NCBI RefSeq assembly: GCF_018282115.1
Contig: NZ_CP054306.1
Location: 1,101,488-1,165,487 of the forward strand
From: Synechocystis sp. PCC 7338
GTDB lineage: Bacteria > Cyanobacteriota > Cyanobacteriia > Cyanobacteriales > Microcystaceae
Direction of reading: 5' to 3'
Length of the DNA stretch: 64,000 bases
The notes under the pieces were generated by a model. That model saw only the letters and a program-made list of their open reading frames with translations. It ran no database searches and was not told the DNA's origin. How positions within the stretch are numbered: position 1 is the first letter of the stretch; each line of letters starts with the position of its first letter. Below, piece by piece: positions 46,976 to 57,720 of the stretch. Both the position numbers and the translations under genes were made by a program.

Positions 46976-49771
46976 ATGTTTGATGCCGCCACCCTCGCCG
47001 CCATTACCGCCGAAGCTCGCCAGGCCTTTCTGGAGGAAGATGCGCCGGAATGTTTAGAACAGTTGACAGTGGGTTTCCAGTCCTTGGAACAGGTGTTGAA
47101 CTCTGCCGGAGATGCCCAGCAACGCCAGAAGTTAATCCAAGATATGGGACGGGCGGCCCATTCCCTAAAGGGAGGAGCAGGCATGTCGGCCCTCACTCCC
47201 CTGCAGACCCTTTGCCATCGCCTAGAGGATTTATTTGAGGCCTTGGAACAGGGAAGGGTGGAAGATACCTCCGTGGCAGTGGGTTTAATTGGCATGACCA
47301 TTGAAGAAACCCAGGCCATGGTGGAGTTGGCTAACAGTGGCCAGTTGCTGGATACAGACGAGCCACCGGAACTGGCCTTGGCCCTGGGAGAATTTTTGGC
47401 CACCTGTCAACCCCAACCTAACCAGGGGGAAACAGTCAATGGCAATGTGTCTCAATTTGTGCGGACTTCCCTTTCGGTGGAATTGGAGGCTTGTTTAGAG
47501 CGGGTGGAACGCCGGTTGGAACGGGGCGGCACCGCCGAGGAATTGCGGGAAAGTTTTAGTCTTTTGCTGGAGGAATGTACTCTCCTGGGTCAGGCCCTTA
47601 GCTGTGAATGGCTAGAGGAAACCGCCAAGGAATTCCGGGCTCAACTAGCCGAGCCTGCCTTGGATTTGCCCAGCTTTATCCCTCCGGCGATCTCCACGTT
47701 GAGATCCCTGAGGGCGCAGTTTCTAGCAGGGGAATTAACGCCCCCAGTAGATCCGACTCCGTCTGCCCCAACCCCAGTGGCCGTCGTAGAAGCCCCAACG
47801 CCTATGACCATAGCCCAGGCAGAGCCAGTACAAAAAGTACCTATTACCGCGTCAGTTCAGGCCCCTGTCACATCCGCCCCCGCAGTTAAGCCGACCACTA
47901 GCCGCCAAACTCTCCGTATTCCCCTCGATCGCCTCAATAAACTGAGTAACACAGTCAGCGAATTGCTCATCAACCAGGAAAGGTTATTGGAATACGACAA
48001 ACAACTGCGTCAGGCCAGTCGTAATTTGAAAAAACGGGGACAGCAGTTAATCCCCATGCGAGAACAGGTGGAGTCTCTCTATGACGAACTGTCCTTTAGT
48101 GACCAAACCAAAGTCGTCCCCGGCAACGGTGGGGGTGGCAGTGACGGCCAAAATAGTCTGGGCATAGCGGGGTTAGTGGATTTTGATGCCCTAGAAATGG
48201 ATAGTTACACCGCTGTCCACGGCATTCTGCAGAGGTTTCAGGAACTAATGGTGCAGGTGCAGGAAATCCAGGAAGACGTGGATTTAGTGGAACGGGATTT
48301 ACAGGAAACCTTGATTCAAATGAGTCAATCCCTCCATCAATTGGATAGTGAGTTGACCCAATCCCGTCTGGTTCCCTTTCGAGGCCTGGCCCAATCCTTT
48401 GCCCAACCTCTAGAAAAATTAGGCGATCGCCATAAAAAACCAATACAGTTTGTGGTTGAAGGGAAAAATACCCTGGTCGAAGTGGCTATTTTGGATCAGT
48501 TACGCACCCCCCTAACCCATTTAATTCGCAACGCCTTTGACCATGGCCTAGAATTTGTGCCGGAACGCCAAGCCCAGGGCAAATCCCCCCAGGGCACCAT
48601 TACCCTCAGCGCCAGCACAGCTAATAACCAAGTTTTAATCACCGTGACGGACGATGGCCGAGGCATTGACCCAGAAAAAATTGCCCGCAAAGCAGTGGAA
48701 TTGGGTTGGCTAACGGAGGCAGAGTTGGGGAACATGGCCGAAGCCAAAATACTAGATTTTCTTTTCCAGCCGGGATTTTCCACCGCGGCGGAGGTTAGCA
48801 GCCTGTCCGGCCGAGGCCTGGGGTTAGATATTGTCAAGCAGATGATCGAAGCTCTGCGGGGAACATTGACGGTGGAAACTAAACTGGGCCAGGGCAGCCG
48901 CTTTCTCATCCGTATTCCCCTCAGCCTCAATATTGTGCCCCTACTGTTGGTTCGCTATCAGCAACGGTTACTGGCGTTTCCTTCCGAAAGTGTGTTGCGT
49001 ATTTTGCCCCTGGATGATCACCCTATTACCAATGGCCGGGTGGAATGGCAGTCTCAAATTATGGAAGCTCGCCCCCTGGATGAGGTGTTGCCCCAAATTT
49101 ATCCCCAGGGTTTTAGCCCTTCCCCCGGTTTACCCCATAAAGTTGGCCTCATGGTCAATCTTGGCGATCGCCCAGCATTGTTAACGGTGGAACAAATTGT
49201 CGATGAACGGCCCCTAGTTGTAAAAGCCCTAGATGCCATCACTCCTATTCCTTCCTATGTGGCGGGTTGCACTGTGTTGGGAACTGGGGATGTGGTGCCT
49301 GTATTAATTCCCAACAATTTTGCTGTGCTTTGGCGTATGGAACCCACCCTTACCCAAGCCCCAAGCGTCGTTGGCACTGGCCAGACAACGATTCTAGTCA
49401 TAGACGACTCTGTCACAGTACGGCGGACTCTACAACGGGTGTTGGGAGGCACTTTCCGTTTGATCCAATGTCGGGACGGCAAAGAAGCCTGGGATTTGCT
49501 CAACCGGCAGAACCAAGGCATTGATTTAGCCCTGTGTGACATCGAAATGCCTAATATGGACGGCTTTAGCCTCCTGCAATTAGTGCGGGCCCACCGAGTA
49601 TGGCATAGCTTGACCGTGATTATGCTTACTTCCAGGGAAAATCCCCTCCACCGTAACCGAGCCCAGGCCCTAGGGGCCAGTGGCTACCTCACCAAACCGT
49701 TTCAACCAAACCAACTACTAGATACCATCGATCAATTTTTGGCAGAAACTGCTAAGCCCGACTTTTTGTGA
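46976..49771 (+). CDS. CheA-type hybrid histidine kinase with C-terminal receiver
   Basis: A 931-residue kinase, last gene of the taxis operon. The order is an HPt domain with phospho-acceptor His62 (AHSLKGGAGM), a second HPt-like region (about 160-260), a Pro/Ala/Val linker (about 262-310), a dimerisation domain, the HATPase with HLIRNAFDHGLE, DDGRGIDP and GRGLGLDIVK, a CheW-like domain (about 650-790) and a receiver domain with LALCDIEMPNMDGFS and TKPF (about 805-925). It is one intact polypeptide, whereas the pil-type kinase of PCC 6803 is split in two genes. It should phosphorylate both the CheY and the PatA-type regulators. Confidence 0.93.
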   Translation: MFDAATLAAITAEARQAFLEEDAPECLEQLTVGFQSLEQVLNSAGDAQQRQKLIQDMGRAAHSLKGGAGMSALTPLQTLCHRLEDLFEALEQGRVEDTSVAVGLIGMTIEETQAMVELANSGQLLDTDEPPELALALGEFLATCQPQPNQGETVNGNVSQFVRTSLSVELEACLERVERRLERGGTAEELRESFSLLLEECTLLGQALSCEWLEETAKEFRAQLAEPALDLPSFIPPAISTLRSLRAQFLAGELTPPVDPTPSAPTPVAVVEAPTPMTIAQAEPVQKVPITASVQAPVTSAPAVKPTTSRQTLRIPLDRLNKLSNTVSELLINQERLLEYDKQLRQASRNLKKRGQQLIPMREQVESLYDELSFSDQTKVVPGNGGGGSDGQNSLGIAGLVDFDALEMDSYTAVHGILQRFQELMVQVQEIQEDVDLVERDLQETLIQMSQSLHQLDSELTQSRLVPFRGLAQSFAQPLEKLGDRHKKPIQFVVEGKNTLVEVAILDQLRTPLTHLIRNAFDHGLEFVPERQAQGKSPQGTITLSASTANNQVLITVTDDGRGIDPEKIARKAVELGWLTEAELGNMAEAKILDFLFQPGFSTAAEVSSLSGRGLGLDIVKQMIEALRGTLTVETKLGQGSRFLIRIPLSLNIVPLLLVRYQQRLLAFPSESVLRILPLDDHPITNGRVEWQSQIMEARPLDEVLPQIYPQGFSPSPGLPHKVGLMVNLGDRPALLTVEQIVDERPLVVKALDAITPIPSYVAGCTVLGTGDVVPVLIPNNFAVLWRMEPTLTQAPSVVGTGQTTILVIDDSVTVRRTLQRVLGGTFRLIQCRDGKEAWDLLNRQNQGIDLALCDIEMPNMDGFSLLQLVRAHRVWHSLTVIMLTSRENPLHRNRAQALGASGYLTKPFQPNQLLDTIDQFLAETAKPDFL

Positions 49772-49882
49772 AGAGCAGTGGAGTGGGTGACTACGTCAGC
49801 CATTGTGTAATCTATTGTTTTTGTTGGTTAGGTCGGGGCTTTCCCTTCTAGTCCCTCAAAAAATGATGCTAAAATTTGCCAT

Positions 49883-51359
<1,477 letters not shown>

Positions 51360-51374
51360 CCATGGGTTTTTCCC

Positions 51375-51404
51375 CTACCTAGGATAATTAACTATCCTAG
51401 GTAG
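51375..51404. terminator. Perfect 12-bp stem-loop after thiC
   Basis: CTACCTAGGATA (51375-51386) pairs fully with TATCCTAGGTAG (51393-51404) around an ATTAAC loop, 16 bp after the thiC stop. No T-run follows, so it may be a weak terminator or an RNA 3'-end stabiliser. Confidence 0.55.
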
Positions 51405-51549
51405 AGGTGGGCCAAATCCGGTCTAAAAATTTCCTCCAACTCGAGCGATTTCGATACAGTTTGGGTCAGTGTATCTTCCCATTGGGGAGAGACTGGAAAT
51501 CAGACCGATTTGGGTCCACCTTGGTAATTTTTTCATTTTTATCTGATTG

Positions 51550-52506
51550 ATGGGGAATAATTTCGCCCAACTGAAGCGGTTAATTAACTTTTTTCGGACT
51601 GTGATTTTACCAGCCCGCATCAGTCAGTTGATATTACAAACATTTCTGAAATGGCAAAAGGATAACTGCATGGACATGGGGGCCGCCCTAGCCTACTATG
51701 CCCTATTTTCCCTTTTCCCTATCTGCCTCGTCATGTTGAGTATTGCCGGTAGGTTGTTGGGATCAGAATCAAACTATTACTTGCAACTCATTAGCTTTAC
51801 CCAAAATATTTTGCCAGAACAACCTTTTACGGTTTTTCAGCAAGCATTGACCAATCTTAATCAAAGTAGCTTTAGTGCTGGGATCATCGGCTTTGGTATT
51901 TTGGTACTCACCTCTAGCCGGATTTTTGATGCCCTTAATCAAAGTGTCAATAAAATCTGGGCTGTGGTTCATCGACCCAAGGAAAATGCCGGGGTTAAAC
52001 AACATGCTTTTAATTTTATTAGAAATAAAATCCTGGCTTTCTTGCTGGTGTTAAGCACTGTGATGGTGTTTTTATTGTCCATATTTGCTAACCTGGCTGC
52101 CAAAATTATTCTGACTGTTTTAGGAGAGTTTGAACAATCCATTCCTTGGATTACCTTTGATAGCTTGGCGTTAATTACTACCCTCCAGACTGGCATTTCC
52201 TATTTTGTTATTACCGCAGTTATTATCACGTTGTTTAAAGTTTTACCTCCGACTCGTCTGCAATGGTGGGATATTTTTCCTGGAGCAATTTTGACTGCTG
52301 CTGCCATGATGGTCTTACAAAATGCAGTTGGTAGTGGCATCATTCGCATTGGAGAGAATTTGCAGGCCTACGGTGTGGTGGGCAATGTAATGGTATTGTT
52401 ACTGTGGATTTATTTGATTTTTCAAGTATTTTTTATCGGTTGTGAATTTACCTTTGTCTTTACCTATATTTTTGGTAGTCGCCACCAGAAGGAAAAGCCG
52501 TTTTAG
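51550..52506 (+). CDS. YihY/UPF0761 family membrane protein
   Basis: A 318-residue inner-membrane protein with about six helices. The family motif MDMGAALAYYALFSLFPICLVM lies near residues 40-60, and SSRIFDALNQSVNKIW and GAILTAAAMM occur later. Earlier databases named such proteins RNase BN by mistake; the present view is a membrane protein of unknown function, perhaps a virulence- or lipid-linked transporter. ATG 51550 is preferred to TTG 51547. Confidence 0.85.
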   Translation: MGNNFAQLKRLINFFRTVILPARISQLILQTFLKWQKDNCMDMGAALAYYALFSLFPICLVMLSIAGRLLGSESNYYLQLISFTQNILPEQPFTVFQQALTNLNQSSFSAGIIGFGILVLTSSRIFDALNQSVNKIWAVVHRPKENAGVKQHAFNFIRNKILAFLLVLSTVMVFLLSIFANLAAKIILTVLGEFEQSIPWITFDSLALITTLQTGISYFVITAVIITLFKVLPPTRLQWWDIFPGAILTAAAMMVLQNAVGSGIIRIGENLQAYGVVGNVMVLLLWIYLIFQVFFIGCEFTFVFTYIFGSRHQKEKPF

Positions 52507-52653
52507 GACTGGATGAATACAATTTTCCGCTTTTTCTCAAATATGAATCAAGCGGGCAAAGAGTTGAGGCGCAATTTTATAAATATTTGTAGAGTGTGTT
52601 GAAAATTTCCACCATTGTCGCCCGCAAATTTAAAACTTTTGGAGGATACTAAT

Positions 52654-53400
52654 TTGGAAAATATTGCCATTGTGGTGGTGGAGCCCCAGGGAGAAAGAAA
52701 TTTAGGGGCGATCGCCAGGGCCATGAAGAATATGGGTTTAGGGGAATTAATTTTAGTCAATCCCCGTTGCGATTATCAGAGTGTTGAGGCCCAAACCATG
52801 GCAGTCCATGCCAAAGAGGTCCTAGCCCAAGCGAGGGTGGTGGATGATTTAGCCACAGCCCTAGGCGATCGCCAGCGCATCATTGCCACCAGTGCCCGGG
52901 AACGAATTTTGCAATCTCCCATGGAAACCCCCCGCCAAGCATTGCCTTGGTTGCTGGCCCCAAATTTAAAAAGCGCCCTAGTGTTTGGTCGAGAAGACAG
53001 TGGCCTCAGTAACGAAGAACTCAACCAAGCCCACCGTTTTGTTCGTATCCCCGTCCATCCCCAATATCCTTCCTTGAACCTTTCCCAAGCGGTGATGGTC
53101 TGTACCTATGAGCTGTACCAAGCTAACCTGGCCATCGGGGCAGACAATCAAGTCCCAGGCGATCGCCTGGAGGATAGGTCAATTATGCCCTTAGCCACCA
53201 ACGCCCAATTGGATAGTTACTGCCAACACTTGGAGACAACTTTGCTCAATATCCAAGTTTTATATCCCCATACTGCCCCGAGCAAAATGGCGAAATTACG
53301 CAGAATTTATCAGCGAGCCGCACTAAACAGCGAAGAAGTGGCCCTATTGCGGGGAATTTTGGGACAAATTGATTGGCTAACGCAACAAATTAAACTTTAA
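52654..53400 (+). CDS. TrmJ/TrmH-family (SPOUT) RNA methyltransferase
   Basis: A 248-residue SPOUT-knot methyltransferase, most like TrmJ, which adds a 2'-O-methyl group to position 32 of tRNA. Motifs: VVEPQGERNLGAIARAMKNMGL, the VFGREDSGLSNEEL SAM-binding loop and YPSLNLSQAVMVCTYEL in the knot. The true start is TTG 52654, since GGAGG at 52641-52645 lies eight bases before it; TTG 52615 upstream is not supported. Soluble and cytosolic. C-terminal helices extend to LRGILGQIDWLTQQI. Confidence 0.85.
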   Translation: MENIAIVVVEPQGERNLGAIARAMKNMGLGELILVNPRCDYQSVEAQTMAVHAKEVLAQARVVDDLATALGDRQRIIATSARERILQSPMETPRQALPWLLAPNLKSALVFGREDSGLSNEELNQAHRFVRIPVHPQYPSLNLSQAVMVCTYELYQANLAIGADNQVPGDRLEDRSIMPLATNAQLDSYCQHLETTLLNIQVLYPHTAPSKMAKLRRIYQRAALNSEEVALLRGILGQIDWLTQQIKL

Positions 53401-53552
53401 ATTAGTCATCCCGAGCAACCAAGGGGGGGGATTGTGATGGCCTGGCCAATAAACTTTTGCCAAGTTCTTGTCCTGCATGGGTGCTTCGTTTTAGAGTGTT
53501 GAACTAATGGAAAGGCCGCTCCCCTCCTAACGACCGATCCTCCTTTGGGTTA

Positions 53553-55034
53553 ATGCCCCCCAGCCTCACCATGATTACTTCCATGCCCCGCCGTCCTAAG
53601 TCTCGCCGCGCCCAACGCCGTAATCTCCGGGTTATCTCCGGTACATCCACCCCCTCCATTGCGGAGGTTGGGGGACAGGCCGGTGCCTCCATAGAAATGG
53701 ATCAGGAACAGTCTAGCCCAAAGCCAGGGGAAACTAAGGCTAACCCCTTTAAGGTTGTCAGCGCTGCTGAAGTTAAATCCGTGGGCAAGGGTAAAAATGT
53801 CAGCCTCCGGCCCCGTAAACCAAGTAAACCCCTCAGTTGGTGGCAAAAGAGTTTGTTGACTTCTGTTCGCCTTGGCATTGTCGGCCTTGGCATCGGGGCG
53901 ATCGCCGGGACGGCCATTACCACCTTTAGCCCCACCAAATTTATCCGGGGGGATCAGGATAGTGCTCCTTTGGCCACTGGGAAAGAACCAGATCGGGCCC
54001 AGCCGGTTATTTATCCTCAAAAGGTACTAGCCTCCATTGCAGGTTGGGTCACCACGGAAACCGATAAATTGCGGGGAATGCCAGCAACGGCCACACCGGA
54101 AACAGCCGAAAACCACGAAACGACTGTGGCCACAGCCCCCAGTGTTGCCCCCAATCAAGTTAAGCCCATCCAACAAGACCAAGCTTTAACGCAAAAGTTA
54201 ACGGTCCTGGGGAGTTCCAAAGCTCCAGCGATCAATTCCTATTCCTACTTCATCGATGTAGATAACGGCCAGTTTGCAAATGCCAAGGGGGAAACCAAGC
54301 TACCCGCCGCCAGCACCATTAAAATCCCCGTGGCGATCGCCTTTTTTGAAGCAGTGGACCAGGGCAAAATCCAACTCCATGAAGAACTACCTTTAACGCA
54401 AGATGTGATTGTGGGGGAGGCTGGCACCATGCAATACGATGTGGGCAAACGCTCTAGCTATCCGGCCCTAGAGGTGGTGACCAAAATGATTGTCATTAGT
54501 GACAACACTGCCACCAATATGTTGATCAAACGGCTGGGGGGTAAGGAGTTTCTCAATCAACGTTTGCAGACGTGGCAGATGCCCCAAACGAAAATTAATA
54601 ATTACCTACCAGATTTGGAAGGTACCAACACCACCAGTCCCCAGGATTTAGCTTTATTGCTGGTCAAACTGCAGGGAGGGGAATTCTTATCCCTCAAATC
54701 CCGCGATCGCCTATTGAACATCATGCAACAGACCAAAACCCGCACCCTTTTACCCCAGGGGTTAGAACCGGAAGCTCAAATTGCCCATAAAACCGGTGAC
54801 ATTGGCACAGTTCTAGGGGATGCGGGCATAGTGGATATGCCTAACGGTAAACGCTATGTGGGAGCAGTGTTGGCCACCCGACCCCATAACGATGTGGCCG
54901 GACGTTCACTCATTCAAGATATTTCCCGCACCGCTTACCAGCATTACAAGGGCATTACCCCTCCAGCTACCCCCAGCCAGCCCCCTGCTAAGAAAGAAAC
55001 CCCCTCAGGGATCCCGGCGGCTCAGAGCAATTAA
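53553..55034 (+). CDS. Class A beta-lactamase-fold serine hydrolase, membrane-anchored
   Basis: A 493-residue protein. A basic N-terminal region (PRRPKSRRAQRRN) is followed by one membrane helix near 105-130 (LGIVGLGIGAIAGTAITTF), then a disordered linker and the catalytic domain (about 215-460). Class A motifs: S254-x-x-K257 (STIK), SDN (ISDNTATNML) and KTG (AHKTGDIG). The usual catalytic Glu (E-x-L-N in the omega loop) is not found: the aligned segment reads TKINNYLP. It may act as a carboxypeptidase-like or other serine enzyme in the cell wall, not as a drug-resistance lactamase. Its stop lies six bases from that of ppk. Confidence 0.75.
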   Translation: MPPSLTMITSMPRRPKSRRAQRRNLRVISGTSTPSIAEVGGQAGASIEMDQEQSSPKPGETKANPFKVVSAAEVKSVGKGKNVSLRPRKPSKPLSWWQKSLLTSVRLGIVGLGIGAIAGTAITTFSPTKFIRGDQDSAPLATGKEPDRAQPVIYPQKVLASIAGWVTTETDKLRGMPATATPETAENHETTVATAPSVAPNQVKPIQQDQALTQKLTVLGSSKAPAINSYSYFIDVDNGQFANAKGETKLPAASTIKIPVAIAFFEAVDQGKIQLHEELPLTQDVIVGEAGTMQYDVGKRSSYPALEVVTKMIVISDNTATNMLIKRLGGKEFLNQRLQTWQMPQTKINNYLPDLEGTNTTSPQDLALLLVKLQGGEFLSLKSRDRLLNIMQQTKTRTLLPQGLEPEAQIAHKTGDIGTVLGDAGIVDMPNGKRYVGAVLATRPHNDVAGRSLIQDISRTAYQHYKGITPPATPSQPPAKKETPSGIPAAQSN

Positions 55035-55040
55035 TCATCC

Positions 55041-57221
55041 CTAACGTAGTTCTGGGTCTTCCGTACTTTCGGCGATCGCCTGGGCCGTGAAAATTGCCTG
55101 GGAGCTCTGGCTTTGTTCTGGAGAGGCAGGACGACGCTGAACATAGGTGCCATCCTGTTGTAGCTCCCAAGCTTGGCGATTATCGGCCAAAAGAATGCCC
55201 AAAATGGACTGTAATTCCTGTTTGAGATCCGGCTGTTCCACGGGCACCACGGCCTCGACCCGTCGAGTTAGATTGCGACTCATCCAATCAGCACTGCCAA
55301 TATAAATTTCCTCTTCACCGCTATTGTGGAAATAGAAAATGCGGGAATGCTCCAGCAGACGACCAATCACACTGATCACCCGAATATTGTCACTAACATT
55401 TTCTACCCCTGGTCGGAGGCAACAAATGCCCCGCACAATTAGATCAATCTGCACACCGGCTTGAGAAGCGGCATAGAGGGCACGGATAATCTGGGTATCC
55501 ACCAGGGAATTCATTTTGGCCACAATGCGACCGGTGCCCCCATTTAGACAATGGTCTGCTTCCCGCTCAATCATGGCCACCATTCTTTCCCGCATATTGA
55601 CCGGGGCCACCAATAATTTTTGGTAATCTTTTTGGCGGGAGTAGCCAGTCAGAAAATTAAACAAATTGGTCAGGTCATTGCCCAATTCTGGACGACACGT
55701 AATCAACCCCAAATCGGTGTAGAGCTTAGCAGTTTTGGGATTGTAATTACCAGTGCCAATGTGAACATAACGACGGATATCGGGGCCTTCTTGGCGCACT
55801 ACTAGTACCGTCTTAGTGTGGGTTTTTAGACCCACCAATCCATAAACCACATGGACACCGTACTGTTCTAATTTTCTGGCCCAGTTAATGTTATTTTCTT
55901 CGTCAAAGCGGGCCTTTAGTTCCACCAACACCGCCACCTGTTTGCCATTTTCCGCCGCTGCAATGAGAGCGTTAACAATGGGAGAATCCCCCGAAGTGCG
56001 GTACAGGGTCATTTTAATGGTCAATACATGGGGATCGTAGGCTGCCTGGGTGATAAATTGTTGCACCGAAGCGCTGAAGGATTGATAGGGATGGTGAACT
56101 AAAATGTCCCCCTGGCGAATCAGGCTAAAAATATCTACCCCTTCCTGCTGGACTCGGCCATTTTCATCTCCGTCGACCAATTCATAGACATTTTTCAGAC
56201 GAGGAGGGATCACGGAAGCCCAGGGTTCATCCTTGAGATGGGGGGCAGGCAGAGAAAGGAAAAAAAACAGATCCTTTAGCCCCAACAAGCCGTCAATGTC
56301 ATAAACATCGATTTCCTCTAACCCCAAGTCCGTCATCAGGCGATCGCGTATATTTTTGGGAGTCGAAGCATTAATTTCCAGGCGCACGGCGGATTTACCC
56401 ACCCTACGTTTCCGTAATTCTTCCTCGATCGCCAGGAGTAGATCGTCAGCTTCATCTTCTTCCACTGCAATATCTGCGTTACGGGTCACCCGAAACAAAT
56501 GACACTCCTGGATGATCATGCCGGGAAAAAGGGATTCTAGATTATGGGCAATGACTTGCTCCAGGGGCACACCAGTCCAGAGCCATGGTTTATCGGGATC
56601 GGGCTGACACACATCCTCCGGCAGGGCCACAAAGCGCGGCAGAGTGGGGGGCACTTTCACCCGGGCAAATAATTCCTCATCGTTGTCGGGGTCTCGTACC
56701 ACTACCCCCAAATTGAGACTGAGGTTAGAAATGTAAGGAAAAGGATGGCTGGGGTCCACCGCCAGGGGAGTTAAAACCGGGAAAATATGATCATCGTAAA
56801 AGCGGTGTAGATAATGCCTTTCCTCCTGACTGAGGTCGACATAATCGTTGAGGAAAATGCCTTCCTCCGCTAATTTTTCCTTGAGCACATATTCAAACAC
56901 CTGATTTTGCTGATAGACCAAGGGCCGCAGACTTTTGCTAATTTCCTTCAACTGTTGGGATGGGGTACGACCATCCGCAGTCAGTTTAGTTACGTTAGCC
57001 TCTACCTGTTGCTTGAGCCCCGCCACCCTGACCATAAAAAATTCATCCAGGTTGGAGCAAAAAATCGCTAAAAATTTTAGCCGTTCCAACAGGGGAGTTC
57101 GGTCGTCTAAACCTTCATGGAGCACCCGTTGATTAAAGGCTAACCAACTTAATTCCCGATTAAAATAGTAACCAGGATCTTTAAAGTTAACGGTGGGGGC
57201 AGAGGGCATAGCTTGGATCAT
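55041..57221 (-). CDS. ppk: Polyphosphate kinase 1
   Basis: Makes polyphosphate from ATP in the cytosol or at the membrane. The 726-residue protein has the N domain (FNRELSWLAFNQRVL), head domain with the SNLDEFFMVRVAG segment, and the C1/C2 catalytic domains. The autophosphorylated histidine is in GLKTHTK, and the second conserved histidine in SRIFYFHNSGEEE. ATG 57221. The two genes are convergent with the beta-lactamase-fold gene. No functional Pho box could be confirmed upstream. Confidence 0.97.
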   Translation of the reverse strand: MIQAMPSAPTVNFKDPGYYFNRELSWLAFNQRVLHEGLDDRTPLLERLKFLAIFCSNLDEFFMVRVAGLKQQVEANVTKLTADGRTPSQQLKEISKSLRPLVYQQNQVFEYVLKEKLAEEGIFLNDYVDLSQEERHYLHRFYDDHIFPVLTPLAVDPSHPFPYISNLSLNLGVVVRDPDNDEELFARVKVPPTLPRFVALPEDVCQPDPDKPWLWTGVPLEQVIAHNLESLFPGMIIQECHLFRVTRNADIAVEEDEADDLLLAIEEELRKRRVGKSAVRLEINASTPKNIRDRLMTDLGLEEIDVYDIDGLLGLKDLFFFLSLPAPHLKDEPWASVIPPRLKNVYELVDGDENGRVQQEGVDIFSLIRQGDILVHHPYQSFSASVQQFITQAAYDPHVLTIKMTLYRTSGDSPIVNALIAAAENGKQVAVLVELKARFDEENNINWARKLEQYGVHVVYGLVGLKTHTKTVLVVRQEGPDIRRYVHIGTGNYNPKTAKLYTDLGLITCRPELGNDLTNLFNFLTGYSRQKDYQKLLVAPVNMRERMVAMIEREADHCLNGGTGRIVAKMNSLVDTQIIRALYAASQAGVQIDLIVRGICCLRPGVENVSDNIRVISVIGRLLEHSRIFYFHNSGEEEIYIGSADWMSRNLTRRVEAVVPVEQPDLKQELQSILGILLADNRQAWELQQDGTYVQRRPASPEQSQSSQAIFTAQAIAESTEDPELR

Positions 57222-57371
57222 GGGGGCAAGATGCCAATGGCAGGGGGATAGGCGATCAGGTTGATCTTACCCCAGCTTAACCTGGCAAAAATTATGGCCA
57301 GTTTAAGGTCGGCAGGAATGCGTCCACAGTTTTTACCAATGTCGGCATAGGCTTAGCAGAGGATGAATTAT

Positions 57372-57648
57372 TGACACTCCCCGCCCCGAGGGGGAGGATT
57401 CTTTAGCACTCTTCGTAGTCCGTTCATAATCGTGACTCAACCAGCGAAACTAGTGAAACGAACCAACAGTTCTCTCCACAACCCATCATCTGGGTAAAGG
57501 TGTCAATCCTGGACTCCCCCTGGGACGAAATACTTTCTCGAGTATCAAGCCAAACTTGTCCATTACCTAGCCAACGAGATGCTCTCCGTGATAGCAGCCC
57601 CCATTCACATACAGTAGGAAAAAACGCTCTAAATTCAAACTCATACAT
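57372..57648 (-). mobile_element. Relic of an IS200/IS605-family element (end hairpin and eroded frame)
   Basis: On the minus strand the stretch ends with AATCCTCCCCCTCGGGGCGG-GGAGTG followed by TCAA, which resembles the right-end hairpin of many cyanobacterial IS200/IS605 elements; the stem CTCCCC/GGGGAG spans 57377-57396. Just upstream of it on the same strand a 74-residue frame (57648 to 57424) contains CGENCWFVSLVSLVE, loosely like a TnpB C-terminal tail, but without zinc-finger motifs. No intact transposase is present. The wider gap 57222-57720 is otherwise empty. Confidence 0.35.
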
Positions 57649-57720
57649 TGAAACTGCTACAGACTAATCTCTCTTTTTTTATTCTCCACACCCTTCTCAG
57701 ACATCCTCTAAAATCAATTT

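Noticed and set aside
53553-55034. Antibiotic-resistance beta-lactamase
   Set aside because: The fold motifs are present but the deacylating Glu is not where expected; resistance is not supported.
57241-57310. Possible Pho box (CTTAACCT-type repeats) upstream of ppk
   Set aside because: CTTACCCC and CTTAACCT lie 10 bp apart, not the expected 11, and on the strand opposite to ppk; on the ppk strand only one weak repeat is seen.
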